From Branchiostoma lanceolatum (taxonomy: Eukaryota; Chordata; Leptocardii; Amphioxiformes; Branchiostomatidae): a stretch of DNA of 64,000 nucleotides. The DNA is taken from NCBI RefSeq assembly GCF_035083965.1, contig NC_089740.1:14606552-14670551 (forward strand). The letters run 5' to 3'. The notes beneath the pieces are model-generated. The model saw nothing but the letters and a program-made list of their open reading frames with translations. It was not told where the DNA came from and searched no databases. Positions 44,103-56,726 of the stretch are shown piece by piece; the first letter of the stretch is position 1; each line of letters starts with the position of its first letter. The translations under genes were made by a program, and so were the position numbers.

Positions 44103-46492
44103 TCAGTGTGGCATGACGGCCATTCCTGACGAGTGTGTTTCGGGGCTGGGTATGTGGAACATGTCGGGTGACGAGGGTGGGGCGCCGGTCGGGTGGTGTG
44201 GTGTGCAGACCCCAGAGGGGCCTCCTAGAGCCTGGAAATAAAAGGAGAAAACTGTTAGAGTCGGATACAGACGTAGAAACTTCATCACAAATTAAGCCAA
44301 AGGCCTATTGCAAGCTGAATTTAACTGTTGAATACATGATGGATATAACTGAGACATTATTATAGATAAATATGTAATGAAGTAATAATAAACATGCGCC
44401 TTTAATTTCACAATTTCTTTTTCCAATTAAGTTGAACACAGTATTCAGTTAGTACAATTCATATGACACTATCTGTATCTCCCATAGAGCAAAACTGGCT
44501 ATACATACATTGATTAGCCTTGACAGTACAGTAAAAGTTTGCAGATAAGCCTTTGCCTCTGATTTTATCAGATTGTATATATGGAAAATGATAAATATTA
44601 TATCAAAATATGACCAAGTGACCATGGCCTTTTGGTCTAATTCTGAAGCAAGAAAATTAAAGAGAAAGACAAACATAAATTCCAGTTTCTATTCAATATC
44701 ACACCACAAATGTTCCCTAGGCCACAGCTGAACTCCCAGCTGCCTTCCTTTGTCTGCTTAAATCACTCCAGACAGACCGGATGCACCGAAAGCTTTTGGC
44801 ATGTCTACAACAATTTCCTCTACCTCAATTTACATTCTTCTTGAAGAATGGCTGGCCTGAAAGCCTTGCCAAATCTGTCTTGCATTGTGCAGTTCTCAAG
44901 AAGAAGACCTGAATGAAGCTTGACAGACTTCGAACGCTGACCATTCTGAGTTATTTCATACTACATCAACTCCTGCACCCAAAACCCTATGCACCCATAC
45001 TCTTAGTCTTACATCAAATAGGCAAACAATTTCCAGGGGAGCAATGAAAAATATGCCGTGTGCCTCCGTGAGCGCTCAAAGCAGTCTTTAAGTTTAAGGC
45101 CACTCAGAGAGAAATCCCTTGTTTCCTAGGTTTACTGTTATGATATATAAACAGGGCATGGATGCAATATTTCAGCAGATTATAATATAAATTAGCAAGC
45201 AGTTATATAATAGTATCTGCAACATAAAATTTACAAACCAGTAAGAAGTTTTGTTACATTATATAATAAGGCTGCACCATTGTTTCACTTTATGTTTACT
45301 TTAGGTTTTCCATCAATTTGTAGCTTGCATAACTTTTTTGTTATCTCTAGTAACTTTGAGTTTGATGTAAAAAAATATATATCTAGGTGCACTGGTGCAC
45401 CTACAATTATAAACAAATTAGGTGCACCAGCTCCAGTTTTGGGGAACAAAATGCACAATCGTGAGCAGTCAGAATTTCAATCCCTGACTATACAAATGTA
45501 GCTATACTACCTACATTGTATAGTGACATCTCATCAGTATGAGTTGTGTGTAGAAGCTAGATGCCTGTCCCCTGTAATGTAATCCCCATTGATTGGGTCT
45601 ACAGGGCTCTGCAGTAATGCGGTTAGGGTCCGGATGTGACTGGATGGGCCCAGTTTGGAGACACGACTCGCAACCTACAGTCAAGAGTAAAGCAACCAGA
45701 TGAAATTAGACGGAAGAGCCCCGTTGAAATTACGACTGGAATAAAATCAATTCTAAATGCAGTTGTGTTGCACAGCTATTGCTCATCCTATTCACATGTA
45801 ACTGGTACTGCATTATGTGATCCATCTACCTTTTGGACTTTAAGCCACACCAATATCTATTAATTGCTTTGGTCTAGGAGGAAAACTTGAAGCTGAACCA
45901 GGCTACATGTATGTGCACTCTTGAAACTGTTTGTGTGCCATGGTACAGACTTTCCCCTAAGGGTCTAGATCTGTTTTTTTGTTGATCTTCAAGTAAGGCA
46001 TTACTTTTATTTCTATCATTTCAAACCAAGGACTAACAAACTGAGTGGCAGAACATGATATAGTTCTCATTTGATCAAAAATGATGTATTCCGTGTCTAG
46101 AGCAGAGCTGATGAAGACCGTGCACACAGCTCTGGTAAAACATTTCTCAACAAGCACAATCCAAAGTCATGCCATGATTTCATACTTTGTCACACACTAA
46201 CACTCTTGTACCTTGCACCCTTAACGATAAAAATGGTCTTACATTTTAAGTTAAATCCATGTACTTATCGAAAAGAGATAAGAATATCATGTCTTGGGTG
46301 CATTCAACTTGACAGGAGAACCAGAGAGAGAGAGAGAGAGACTGAAAAAATGTCCTTTTTGACATGACCAGTCGGAGTATCACAAAACTCCAGTAAGCTG
46401 AAACTGGATCGAAATACATTTCTATTTCTGTACTGCCCATAACACTAAACCAGTAACATCAGATAGACTTGAATTCTTACCATTCCATCCAT
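44103..46492 (-). CDS. two-exon 46-residue open frame upstream of RUSC
   Basis: An ATG in a near-ideal context (GAAGCCATGG) at 46492 begins MDGM, cut by a donor ATG/GTAAGA at 46481. A pyrimidine-rich acceptor (TTTTATTTCCAG) at 44232 continues in phase 0 for 42 more residues, with His/Pro-rich HHPTGAPPSSPDMFHIPSPE, to TGA at 44103-44105. Both exons lie on the RUSC strand, 1.4 and 3.7 kb upstream of its start. They are best read as RUSC 5' noncoding exons bearing an upstream ORF, or as a separate microprotein. No homologue is recognised. Confidence 0.4.
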
Positions 46493-47639
46493 GGCTTCCT
46501 TCAAGTCCAAATCACAACTCTTCAAACTACCACCTATCCAGATATTCGTCTCCCAAATTTCACAGAAGAGCAAAAATAAGAGACTATCAACCAAAAGTCT
46601 GGTTTAATCCGAGCCCGGACTGTTGGACGTACGTATGAATGTAGCGATAGAAATCTGCACCTATAAATAGGTGTGCCTATAAAAGTGTACAGTGTCAGTC
46701 ATATACACATGTACAGATATAGGGTTATAGGGATGATTCAATGTAATAGATACGGGGAGGGGATGATATTGATATGGTGAGGGATCAACTCCAAGCAGAT
46801 ATTAAGATGTTAAGATGTAAAGCTGGTATCTTTTCTGGCTTCTCCATTTTCTTCAACAGTTTTAGCTATTTCAGGACAGCCAGACAGTGGTACTTGCAAC
46901 TTTTTTCTGTACTTGCTTGGAGAGAAGTGAGACAGACTTTCCACCAGCGGTGCAGTGGTTTGTGATCTTGTTTCTGGGCCATACTCACAGGTTAAGGACT
47001 TAAACTATACTAGTGTATATATATATATAGGAATGCAAGTTGAGTGAACGACAACAGCCAGGATTCAAACTCTAGACCATGCATTGGCAAGCCATGATGG
47101 TCACTATAACCATGTGTACTATGCACACCACTACTAAAAATTGGCCATCTTCAGGAATTCCATATGCCTTTATCAGTGTTGGCAGCTTGTCACAAAGCTA
47201 TGCCAGCCATGATGAATGTGTTTGTAAGTGATATCATGGAGGGGCAGTTCTTACATGGCAGTTATCATAGCAGGGAGGGTTACTGGACCATGTGTCAACA
47301 ATTAGTGAGCGGTGGGGCAGAAAATTTGTTTTAGAATCATGCCATTGGGATGGACGTTTACATTGTATATCTACAGGTCAATATGAGATCAGCTCTATTG
47401 TGTTTAAAATAGAGAGTGAATTATTGACAAAATATGGCAAAAATAGTGATTATGCTGCTACCCGACTTTACCATGCATGTACTCCCTCAGATTGAAATGC
47501 AGGCTATAACAGATTTTCTTTATCATTGCACACATAAGGAAATTCTTGGGTATTGCAATTTAAGGCCTTTGCCTTCTCTGCCACACTTAATGACCAATGG
47601 CCAAAGTGAAAGGAAATAGATGATAGTAAATCTGATAAA
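46493..47639. other. AT-rich intronic or intergenic stretch
   Basis: No coding exon is seen. At 47050-47115 the minus strand shows TGGTTATAGTGACCATC and AGAGTTTGAATCCTGGC, a weak tRNA-like SINE head. A short (TA)n run is at about 47018-47030. Confidence 0.4.
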
Positions 47640-48092
47640 AAAAAGGTATATCAATAGATGATGTATATTGGTATTTTACATTCTGCTCAGACTGACTACC
47701 AGTTCTTTACAGAAATGCTCAAGAAAGTCTTTTGTATTTTTGTCATGTCAGCAAAATTTCAATGCTATAAAAACAAGCCGCAAGGGGGCCCAAACCTACA
47801 CCAAATCTTCATTACATCACAAGCTATCTGCCACCAAAAAATCAAGACCATCCAGGTCAAACGATACAAAAATGGATTTTCTGCTGCAGTACCAAGGTCA
47901 CATACCAGGGGGCCCAAAATCGACTCTGAATTTCGGGTTCCCAACACTTGCCCACATACCGAATATCATTGTAATCCATCAAGAGGTTCTTGAGTTATGC
48001 TGTCTAAAGTAGTCCGGAAACACAAACATACACACACACAGACAGACACACCCAAAACGTTATCTCCATTTTTCATGGAGATAAAAAAGAGT
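47640..48092 (-). mobile_element. dispersed repeat, GGGCCC-core family
   Basis: On the minus strand it begins TTATCTCCATGAAAAATGGAGATAACG, contains a GT-rich run, then CTTGATGGATTACAATGATATTCGG and GGGCCCCCTTGCGGCTTG-like sequence. The same cores recur at 2119-2531 and 55930-56100. It is probably a non-autonomous transposon; the ends are not clear. Confidence 0.5.
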
Positions 48093-50900
48093 ATATAGCA
48101 GTAAGCTAGAATAGAGAATAGAAACATAACATCATGCCCCATTGGTTCCTATAATGTACATGGGTACTCAGTTGTGACATGACAGGTATACACTAGCTAC
48201 CCCGGGCCAAATCAAAGTGGAGATGTTCCGTCTGTTGACTGTCAACAATTACTGAGTAACGAGGCGGATAATTAATAAAAACAATGGCGCTTGTCCAAAG
48301 TGAAAATGATGATGTTTTTGTCTTTGTTTGGGACATTCTTACAAACCAGGGCTATAAATACAACCTGCATGTACAGGGTAGACTTTGATTTTACTTTGTG
48401 TTTATTTCATTACTGTGTACTTATTATTATCATCTGTATCTCATTTCATTGTATTCTTGAAATTAGCCTCCGGGCATGAATTTGCAATCAAGTTATTATC
48501 ATAACCAAAGACTAACGTAAATATTACATGTATTTCTACTAGTACAAGCACTGCAAGCTCAACCTTTTTTCAATCAATTTTCTTTGTGTGTTGCTCTTGG
48601 TCTGGCAAACCCATAGGTTAGCAGAACGCCCCTTTGTGGCCCCTGTCATCTTGATATATCACTAGTCAACACCCAGCCTGACAGGCCAGACCTTTGGTGG
48701 AACCAGTCAGGTAGAGTAAACCTGATTAGTGCAAGGCGATCAATTCATCTCCTGGGTCCTCTGATATTCTTCAGTGAAAATTCAGCAAACAACATGAAAC
48801 TAATCTAAGGAAAACTTGAATCCAATGACATTCACTTCCTAGCTGAAACCAAGGACATCCTATAGCTATATAATGTCCTTGCTGAAACTACATGCATGCA
48901 TGTGCTTGAAAGCAAATTCTCTCTCAGATATGCATTCTGATGAAAATTTGTCAAAAGGACAACATGAAAATAAAGGAAAACTTTAACCTAACTACATGTA
49001 TATTCAATCTGTGGGGTTATGTGTACCAAAGCCTACACCAACTCATTTTCTCGGTTCTCAAACTCAGTCAAAGTCAAATGTTTTTTTCATAAAAATTCAG
49101 CAAGAGGTGTTGATAAACTAGAGAACTGGAGGGGAAACTTGAAATTAAGGTTGAATCTATTTTCACTCCCTGAAACTGCATCTAAAAAGGTATGAGCATC
49201 ACCCTAAGCCAATGCTAAGTTAAACCTATTTTCTTGGTATTCAGACATTGTTTTGTCAATAAAAATTCAGCAAGATGACTTTGTAAATGAATGATGAAAC
49301 CAGCGACAAAGAGTTACATGTGCAAACTTCACTTCGAAAAAACTGTGTGTACCAAGGTACAGACTTCTCCTATAGACTCTGTTTTCATGTTGATCTTCCC
49401 GTTCAGCATTCATCTTTTAAATCCAACAACCAATAAACTAAATTGTTGTGGCCTTGGCAGATCAATTTCATGGTAGAAGAGGTCTGATTGAAGTTGCTGC
49501 TGTCTCCATTTAATCACATTTGGATCCCTCACAGTAAAACACGTCAAGGGAAAAATGGGGACAATCAGGAGATTTACATGGAATGGCCTTAGGAACGTTC
49601 TAGGGAAACTATCGGAAATGGGATGGCAAAGAATTGTGATAGTAAATTGGGGGGAATCCACAGGGAGGGCAAAACATCTGCTACATTGATTGGAAAATAT
49701 CTATCACTAGAATCATCATAATGCAGAATCTTTTATTTTATTTTCATTTTCATTTTCATACTTTATCCACAATGAACTTATTCTGTTATAAAATTTACAC
49801 TGATTACAGTACAAAGTAAAACCAAAACTCAAAGGGGTGAATGCTATAGTCATATCAATGCAGAAGTACTACATTAAGATAAACTGAAACAGCCACATGT
49901 CATTCATACCAATACTACTAATGTATATGGTGATGCAGTATACACATACATTGTACAGTATACAATTTGTCTGTCTATATGTATGTCTATGACAAATCAA
50001 AGTCATATTTGTTGATCTGTACAATCTAATTAAAAAATTGTATATCATTCCTGATAAATATATAAAATGAACATCCATTGCTTGGTATCCCCTGAGCAAG
50101 TTCTGATTAAACCCTACAGTGTAGGTGGGCTCAATCCAATTGTTCCAATCAATACAATTGTCTGCAAGGCAACAACAATGCATTTCCTTGGTTCCACGTA
50201 AAACTGTAACAAGAGGACGAGACGAAAAGAGAGGAGAGAAAACTCATCCTATTTTCAAATCTTGAAGCTAAGTGCACCGAGTTATAACCTGGCCCTAACT
50301 TAAGGCTCAGCTCTAATGTCGATTGTCCAGATAAACATTATTTTGGTAAATCCAGGCCCAACAGATTCAATTGATGTGGCTGAAAGGTATTTTTTCAAAA
50401 AGACTGATTCAAATGAAGTGCATGCAGAAGTAAAACAACCAGAAAAATCACCAATACTTAATTATACACAGCTGATAGCATTTCAGTACCAAGGACAATA
50501 TCAAGCAGTCACTCCAATCACAATGATGCAACCATTGTGAAATTGTGTACATTTTTATAGAAAAAATCTGTCTCCAAAACACATTTCTGTTACAGGATTT
50601 GAAAGCATGTTTTTAGATGTTTTTGTTGTTGCCATGTTTGTAACAAACAGACAACCTGAAATGAGATGTAAATTTTTAACACTAACATTCTCAGAAAGGC
50701 CAGGAAGACTGACAATGAATAATTAATGTATGGTGCTATGAATAATCTACACACTTAGCGGTCTGGACTGTGACCCAACAATAAGGACTGACGTCTTAAG
50801 TGTGGCATGATTGAGAAGGGCTGTCACAGGTCTGACTTGGCGGCTGAAATACGGACTCTTTTCTTTAGGCCGCGCCAATTTAATTTCTTGGTTAATGGAT
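48093..50900. other. stretch with degenerate tandem repeats
   Basis: From about 48750 to 49480, loose units of 150-200 bp share AAAATTCAGCAA(A/G), GAAAACTTGAA, CTGAAACTGCAT and GTACCAAAG. The remainder, to 50900, is AT-rich with a TTTTATTTTATTTTCATTTTC tract at 49730-49760. No exon was identified. Confidence 0.45.
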
Positions 50901-51130
50901 ATTTTTCCTAAATTTTACCACAAGGCTAGGACATCATTGAAACAGAAGGCTGGGGTGAAAACTTGCACCTGACCCTGTTCCCTCCCTGAAACTGTGTGCA
51001 TCAAAGTAAAAACTTTCCTCTGAGATTCTGTTTTCATGTTGATTTTCCAATCTAGCTTTTTTTTTAAAATTCCGTTAACCAAGAAAATAAATTGTTGTGG
51101 CCTTATGAATGAGTCACAGAACAAGATCTA
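50901..51130. repeat. copy of the degenerate repeat seen at 49.3 kb
   Basis: TCTGTTTTCATGTTGAT(T/C)TTCC and AAATTGTTGTGGCCTT occur at both 49375-49455 and 51020-51105, in the same order and spacing. A weaker match is at 45930-46000. Confidence 0.65.
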
Positions 51131-54100
51131 GACTCTTTCAAAACAATCCCCTTCCACACGGACTGCTACAGATATTCCTATTTCCCAAGAACTGCCACAG
51201 ATTGGAACTCATTACCATTCTCAGTAACACAGGAACAAAATCAGAGGGAACGTCGCAAACCACCTGAGGAAGCGCCAATAAGTGCACTACTACTTAGAGT
51301 ACTACCCCTAAATGCCTTACCAAAACCAAGGGGAGTTGTACAGCACACAAACAAGAACAAGTCATCAATCTATCATCACAAGGTCAAGACTAGCTGACCT
51401 TTAAAAATGTCCTTGATTGATTTTTGCTCATAAATATGCGATGGTGTAAAAAGCATGACATCAGTCAGCCTACATCTTAGTCTTGGTCTTGGCTGGGGTT
51501 CAAGAAGACTGACGTAGAACCTGGAGTAACTGTGTCTGTAACTTTAAATTTCGCTATTTATCTTACAAATGGGAAGAGCAGCAAATATCAGACATCAGAG
51601 GCAGGAACGCCAAAAGGATAAACGCCCAAGCAAAAAGTGATCCTTCTTCAAATGATAAAGCTGGTAATATCTGGACATAGATTGGAGCCCATATTTCAGC
51701 CCAACATTCTAACTTCTTCATAGATATACAATGAAGCCTCAAGACAAATGCTTCCTTAATGTGATAAATTTAGTATCTGTTAATAACTATTTCTGTTATG
51801 ATTTACAAAATGTATGTCAGCAGACATATTTCACTTGCCAGCTTGGTTTTAGGTTCTAAATATCTACCTTATTCAAAGTGAGCAATATTCCTGTATTTAT
51901 TACAGAACTGCGCTCCCAACCTTGAGCAGCTTGTTTTTGTACAGCTCACAAACCATCCAGAAAGATGAAACGCGTTGTCTTCAGAAATTCGGTGGTCTGT
52001 AAGACTGATCATGTGAGTCCGTCTACGTGGTCTGTAAAACATAGGGGTTCATCTAAATCAGGAAAGAGGGGCGCTGCGCCCTCTTGTTTCAATCCAGCAC
52101 CCCCTTGTGGAATTCAGATTTTAGCTTAATATCCAGCATACAGCCTTCACTCAGCAATGGATTCTTCCAGAAATACATAGAATTCACTCCCTCGCCTGTG
52201 TGTGCTCCCTCTTATTTAATTTTTCTAGAAAAAACCCTGAAACAGATCATGTGAGTCCGTCTACGTCAGCCCACTTGAACCCCGGCCAGATCTATGTGGG
52301 CAGCCTGACGTCAATAGTTTCACACAGTCACAGTTTTATGGGATAAAATCAATCTTTTCCCTCAAGATCATCGGTGTTTCTGCTACGGATACGGGGTGGG
52401 GGGGGGGGTTGCTTTGGCAGGAATAACGCATTTCACATAAATCTTTCTTATTGCAGTCAGTCAGTAACAAGATAGGATTAGGTAAAAATAGCAAGAAACA
52501 AAATGCATCAATGAACATTAGACATCAAGATAGTACATGAACAGCATAAGATAAAGTAAAAATAAAAGAAAGAATCTAAAAACCCCAATGGAGGTTAACT
52601 TAGACATCCAGAAAAAACATTATTTATGATACAAAATAAATGAAGCAATGTTAACACTGTCCCATCTCTTTCTGAGAATTTATCCACATTGCTTGATTTA
52701 TTTAATGTAGTGTGTAAGAATCAATATGTAGAGATGATGGAGCTAGACCTACTTACACTTGTTAGAAATAATTTTTTTTTTTTAAAACAACCTTAACATC
52801 CTCACCTGCTAAATGTTTCAAGCTGAATTCAGCACTTGTCACCTGCCTTTGTCATGCCTTTTCTCTGAAACTAACATTATAGATTTGGGATTTTTAGAAA
52901 CAAACCAGTTTGATTTTCACTTCGTCACTGATCATGATGAAAGACAGTGTATGTTGCCTAATTGTAAAATGTCCACCGTTTCCATAATTCCTTCAGTTAT
53001 TTGAGTAACCGGTATGCAAAGTTTTCAAAGCTGGCTGGGCTGCATTTTACATTCTGCCATTAAAAACATCAGTACCAGAATTTGACGATGAATAATTTAA
53101 CATCATAACTGAGTCTATCTATCATAAACGTCAGGTCACAGCACCCGTCTTTGTGCTTGGCATGTCGTGTGAGTTGTTACGAGAACTCTGATTCGCTGTT
53201 ACCTGCCCATGACTGTCCTGGTAACCAACCACAAGCAGCAACACATGAGTTTTCATGCTGATCTCATCTTGGTTTAAATAACTGTTAGTGGCAGCATTTT
53301 TAAGCAATGTGAGGATTTTCCCAAGAATAGTGGGAACAGAATAAGCTCCTTGCAAAGTTTATCTTACCACACATACATGGCATTACAAAAACACAAAACA
53401 AAATGAAAGTTGGCATATGGTCTATGCTCCTTTATCATTATGATGTGGGTTTTTTCCGTTGGTGATAAAGCACAGGATATATTGCGATCTGCATGCAGGT
53501 TTATGATTAGATTTTGTTGTCATGGGTTCTGCGTTGTGCCCTTTGTTGTGCGTGATCAGTATCTATCTATAAGGGGCCTGCAAGAATGCCACTCTTCCGT
53601 TAGTCGTAAACAAAATATTTCGATTTTTCCGAAAGTTGTAGGGAAGGCTACTTCATCCCATTCATAGCTAGTAAGCCAAATTTTGCGTAATGCCTTTTTC
53701 GATCTAGTGTGACACACAGGAGATATTCCTGAATTTAGCGCTAAGAGTTGTTGGTACCCCCCATACAGACCCTCTCTAGAATCCCCTAAGTCATCCCAAA
53801 CGCCCATATAAGGACTGGTGGAGCCGGAATCAGTGGCTAATTCCATTATTCTACCGCCCGTCTCGTAAACGTGGGTCTCTGGGGAACACACTACTGATGA
53901 TGCCGCATACAAATGTGCATAAAGAGGTGTTTTGCTTCCAGCATCTTTTTAAAGAATTAAAAACCCGATTTCAGTTCAGAATACAGTACTCTAGTCTAGA
54001 CTTGGATTTCTCACATGTAAAGCTATCTATATATTACTAAGAATAAGGCAATTGAAGTTGCTAATGATGCTCTCATACTACTATTACTAGTATATATTAT

Positions 54101-55564
54101 GACTATTAAAAAACATCCATTTCTTTAATGAATTTTGGAAAGGAAATAGGAAATACAACTACAACTTAGTACAGGCAAGAACTCAATTAAAATCTGGCCT
54201 CTGTACTACGTAAACATTGTACATAGATAATGCTTAAATGCTTGTGAACAAGTACATAAACATATATAGGATAATTATGAATATCTGTAATATTATCATT
54301 GAGTATGGTGGTCTGTCCCACGAGGCACACAGACTAACCTTCCTGCACTCTGGACAGTCTGACATTTTTGTTATTATAAGAATGTGTGTCACAGTGTGTC
54401 AAACATCCATCTGTGTTTTGATAACCTACTTTATATACATGACATTTCCAACAACATGCTGTTCTGTAACACTACACATACCAGGATTGAAATACCAGCT
54501 AGCAATCTACAGTTTTCTGTTTGTTTTAAAAGATTGCAAAAAAAAATATACGCAGCTTGCCGTCTTGAATGCAAATACAAAAACATTAATATATTCACAA
54601 TAGCAAAAAATTATTGATATACATATTGATGAATAACATACTGAAACATGTGTTTTGAACTGTTAACAACGATTTATCATCAATTCTATCATCCTAGCAA
54701 CCATGCCAAACCTTTCAAGGTCTGTAGGTATATATATATATATATATATATAGATTATGAAAATTCAGCTTCAGTTGTTACTGTTCGTTGATCCTATATC
54801 CTATTTTAGCTGTCACCTATATATTCATGTCCGCCATAAAACTTGACTCCACATCGTACTCTCCAGGCAAATCTACCGGTGGCATGTTGGATACTGGTTG
54901 GCCCTTTGGATTCTGTTTGGACTTTGGACACTGCCTTGCCACCGACAGATCTGCTTGGAGTTTATGTACGACACTCAGTTCTTCATAACAAATTCTAGAA
55001 TCTAGTGCACCATTTTCCAGCCCAACGCCCCCTCCACACATTTGTGTGTTTTCAATGTCAAGATACTTAAGGGGACAACCCCGTTAACCTTTGTACCATA
55101 CCATAACCAGAATGTCAACTGAGTAAACTGGATAAGAGGGAAACGATATCTATGATATTCCAGTCGCGTGAAATGCCAGTCATATAGTGAAGATCAACGG
55201 TGAATACCAAATCACACATTTTGGAAAACCTCCATATTCCGGAGTGAAGCAACCTGTTTTGACTCTGTGCTACGTAACGTCGTAATTGCAGGACGTACGT
55301 TTCAGATGCACACTTTACTTGCGTTTAAGACACATATGTACTTGCTAAATAGATAAATATAGAACAGATATAATCGGAAATATCTGCACAGGAAGACAGC
55401 GTGGACAAGGGAACGAAAATCATAATGTTTTTGTAAAATCATCTGCATACCCTGAGAAAACCGGAGCAGGAAAAGGTGCGATTTTTATTCCTCTGATTAG
55501 TCGATTCAGCATGGACAAACAGCAACTTAAAGACGTTTTCTAAACACACGAAGTCTCTTCCTAC
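51131..55564. other. gene-free stretch, presumed first intron of RUSC
   Basis: No coding exon recognised. It contains the 22-bp direct-repeat insertion at 52007-52267, a (TA)n run at about 54728-54752 and AT-rich unique sequence. Confidence 0.4.
52007..52267. mobile_element. possible insertion flanked by 22-bp direct repeats
   Basis: GATCATGTGAGTCCGTCTACGT occurs at 52007-52028 and exactly again at 52246-52267. The intervening 217 bp contain GGGGCGCTGCGCCCTCTTG and end AAAAAACCCTGAAACA. Long perfect direct repeats could be a target-site duplication or a recent segmental duplication. Confidence 0.5.
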
Positions 55565-55720
55565 CTTATCACCGACTTGTCCGTCGATCAGAAGTAGAGA
55601 TTCAGTAGAAATCCGCCCGAATGTCTGGTAATTTTTGTCCGCCGTCACCACCCATCGGTGATTCCGCCATCTTCATCCAGCTCACACCGCGGGGCATGCT
55701 GGGTAAGGGAATTCCCCCGT
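55565..55720 (-). promoter_or_regulatory. candidate promoter and first exon, probably RUSC
   Basis: On the minus strand TACCCAGCATGCCCCGCGG precedes a CpG-containing segment ending in the donor GATAAG/GTAGGA at 55565. ATGAAGATGGCGGAATC opens a 23-codon frame that stops before the donor, so the exon is noncoding or carries an upstream ORF. The nearest coding gene on this strand is RUSC, 12.8 kb downstream. CCCAGCATGC resembles a motif common in TATA-less promoters. The link to RUSC is inference. Confidence 0.4.
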
Positions 55721-55929
55721 GACGTGAACTCTGACCTCTTTATTTACACTTTCTCTTTTTGTTTTTTTTCAAGGACAGGGAAATCCTCAAATCTTTAAAG
55801 CTAGTATTTCGCTCGCTTAAATACTTAACGGTTAAGAATTACGGCAATACATGATAATATATTAAAAGAGTATCTTAAAACTTGAAACGAAAACTGATTT
55901 CAAAATAGAGTAACTTTTTGACTGTTTTA

Positions 55930-56100
55930 TTACCTTCGCCAAGGTTATGTTTTGCACAGCGTTAGTATGTGTGTCCGACCGTCTGTGAACAGTACAACTC
56001 GAGAATGCCTAGATGGTTTGTCTTCATACTTGGTATGTGAGTAAGTCTTGACCTCGAAATGATTAGATTTTGGGCCCCCTAGCGGATTGCTATGGTACTT
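55930..56100 (+). mobile_element. dispersed repeat starting TTACCTTCGCCAAGG
   Basis: TTACCTTCGCCAAGGTTATG, AACTCGAGAATGCCTAGATGG, TTGGTATGTGAGTAAGTCTTGA and GGGCCCCCTAGCGG follow in order. Partial copies are near 5630, 36930, 47640 and 2119. It lies just past the DUT 3' end. Confidence 0.55.
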
Positions 56101-56258
56101 CAGTGGAACTTTTGGGTTTGATGCATTATAGAAACTTTAATTGCTGCAGGGCAACTATCCAGTTGAAACTGCAAATTTTGAAGTTTCTGCAGTGTTCTTA
56201 ACCAGTTTAACACTGTGAAGTGAACACAATCAACAGATATCACAAAGAAAATACTTGT

Positions 56259-56264
56259 TTTATT
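56259..56264 (-). terminator. polyadenylation signal of DUT
   Basis: TTTATT on the plus strand, AATAAA on the minus strand, about 460 bp after the DUT stop codon. Confidence 0.5.
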
Positions 56265-56726
56265 TGGTGAATAATAAAACCTGTAATAAGTGATCATAGC
56301 TAACTCTTCTTAGTGTTACTCAAGAACATGGATTAACAAAACATAGATGGATACAAACAACATTTTCTGCATCATCTTGAACTACACAACTTCAAATGAT
56401 ACATTATGTAGTTATCTCAAGACTTTATATGTTGAAATTCCGTCAGATATGCTAAATACAACTGTTAAAGACAATAACATGATGTTGAAACTAGTCAAAC
56501 TCAATACATGAATCTATAAAGTTACTGCTCAAAGCATGTCTGCTAGTTGTGACAAAATGTTGTTTTCTGTACAAGTATGTTAATAGTCTGGTGTAGTAAA
56601 GATGGAAACTGCATCTCTTGTCATGACTGGTTTGTGTTTCTGTAGAAGCAGGGACAACTATCATACACTATGGTCTGGTCTAGTGAAGAGGCAAGTCCAG
56701 CTCTGGTTGACATCGTTTGTTGTTCT

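Noticed and set aside
53131-54603. Several 70-120-codon frames on both strands
   Set aside because: AT-rich sequence, no splice-consistent partners, no family resemblance.
55439-55651. 70-codon minus-strand frame near the candidate RUSC first exon
   Set aside because: Its start is a GTG; the ATG in this exon is in another frame and stops after 23 codons, and the frame reads through the splice donor at 55565.
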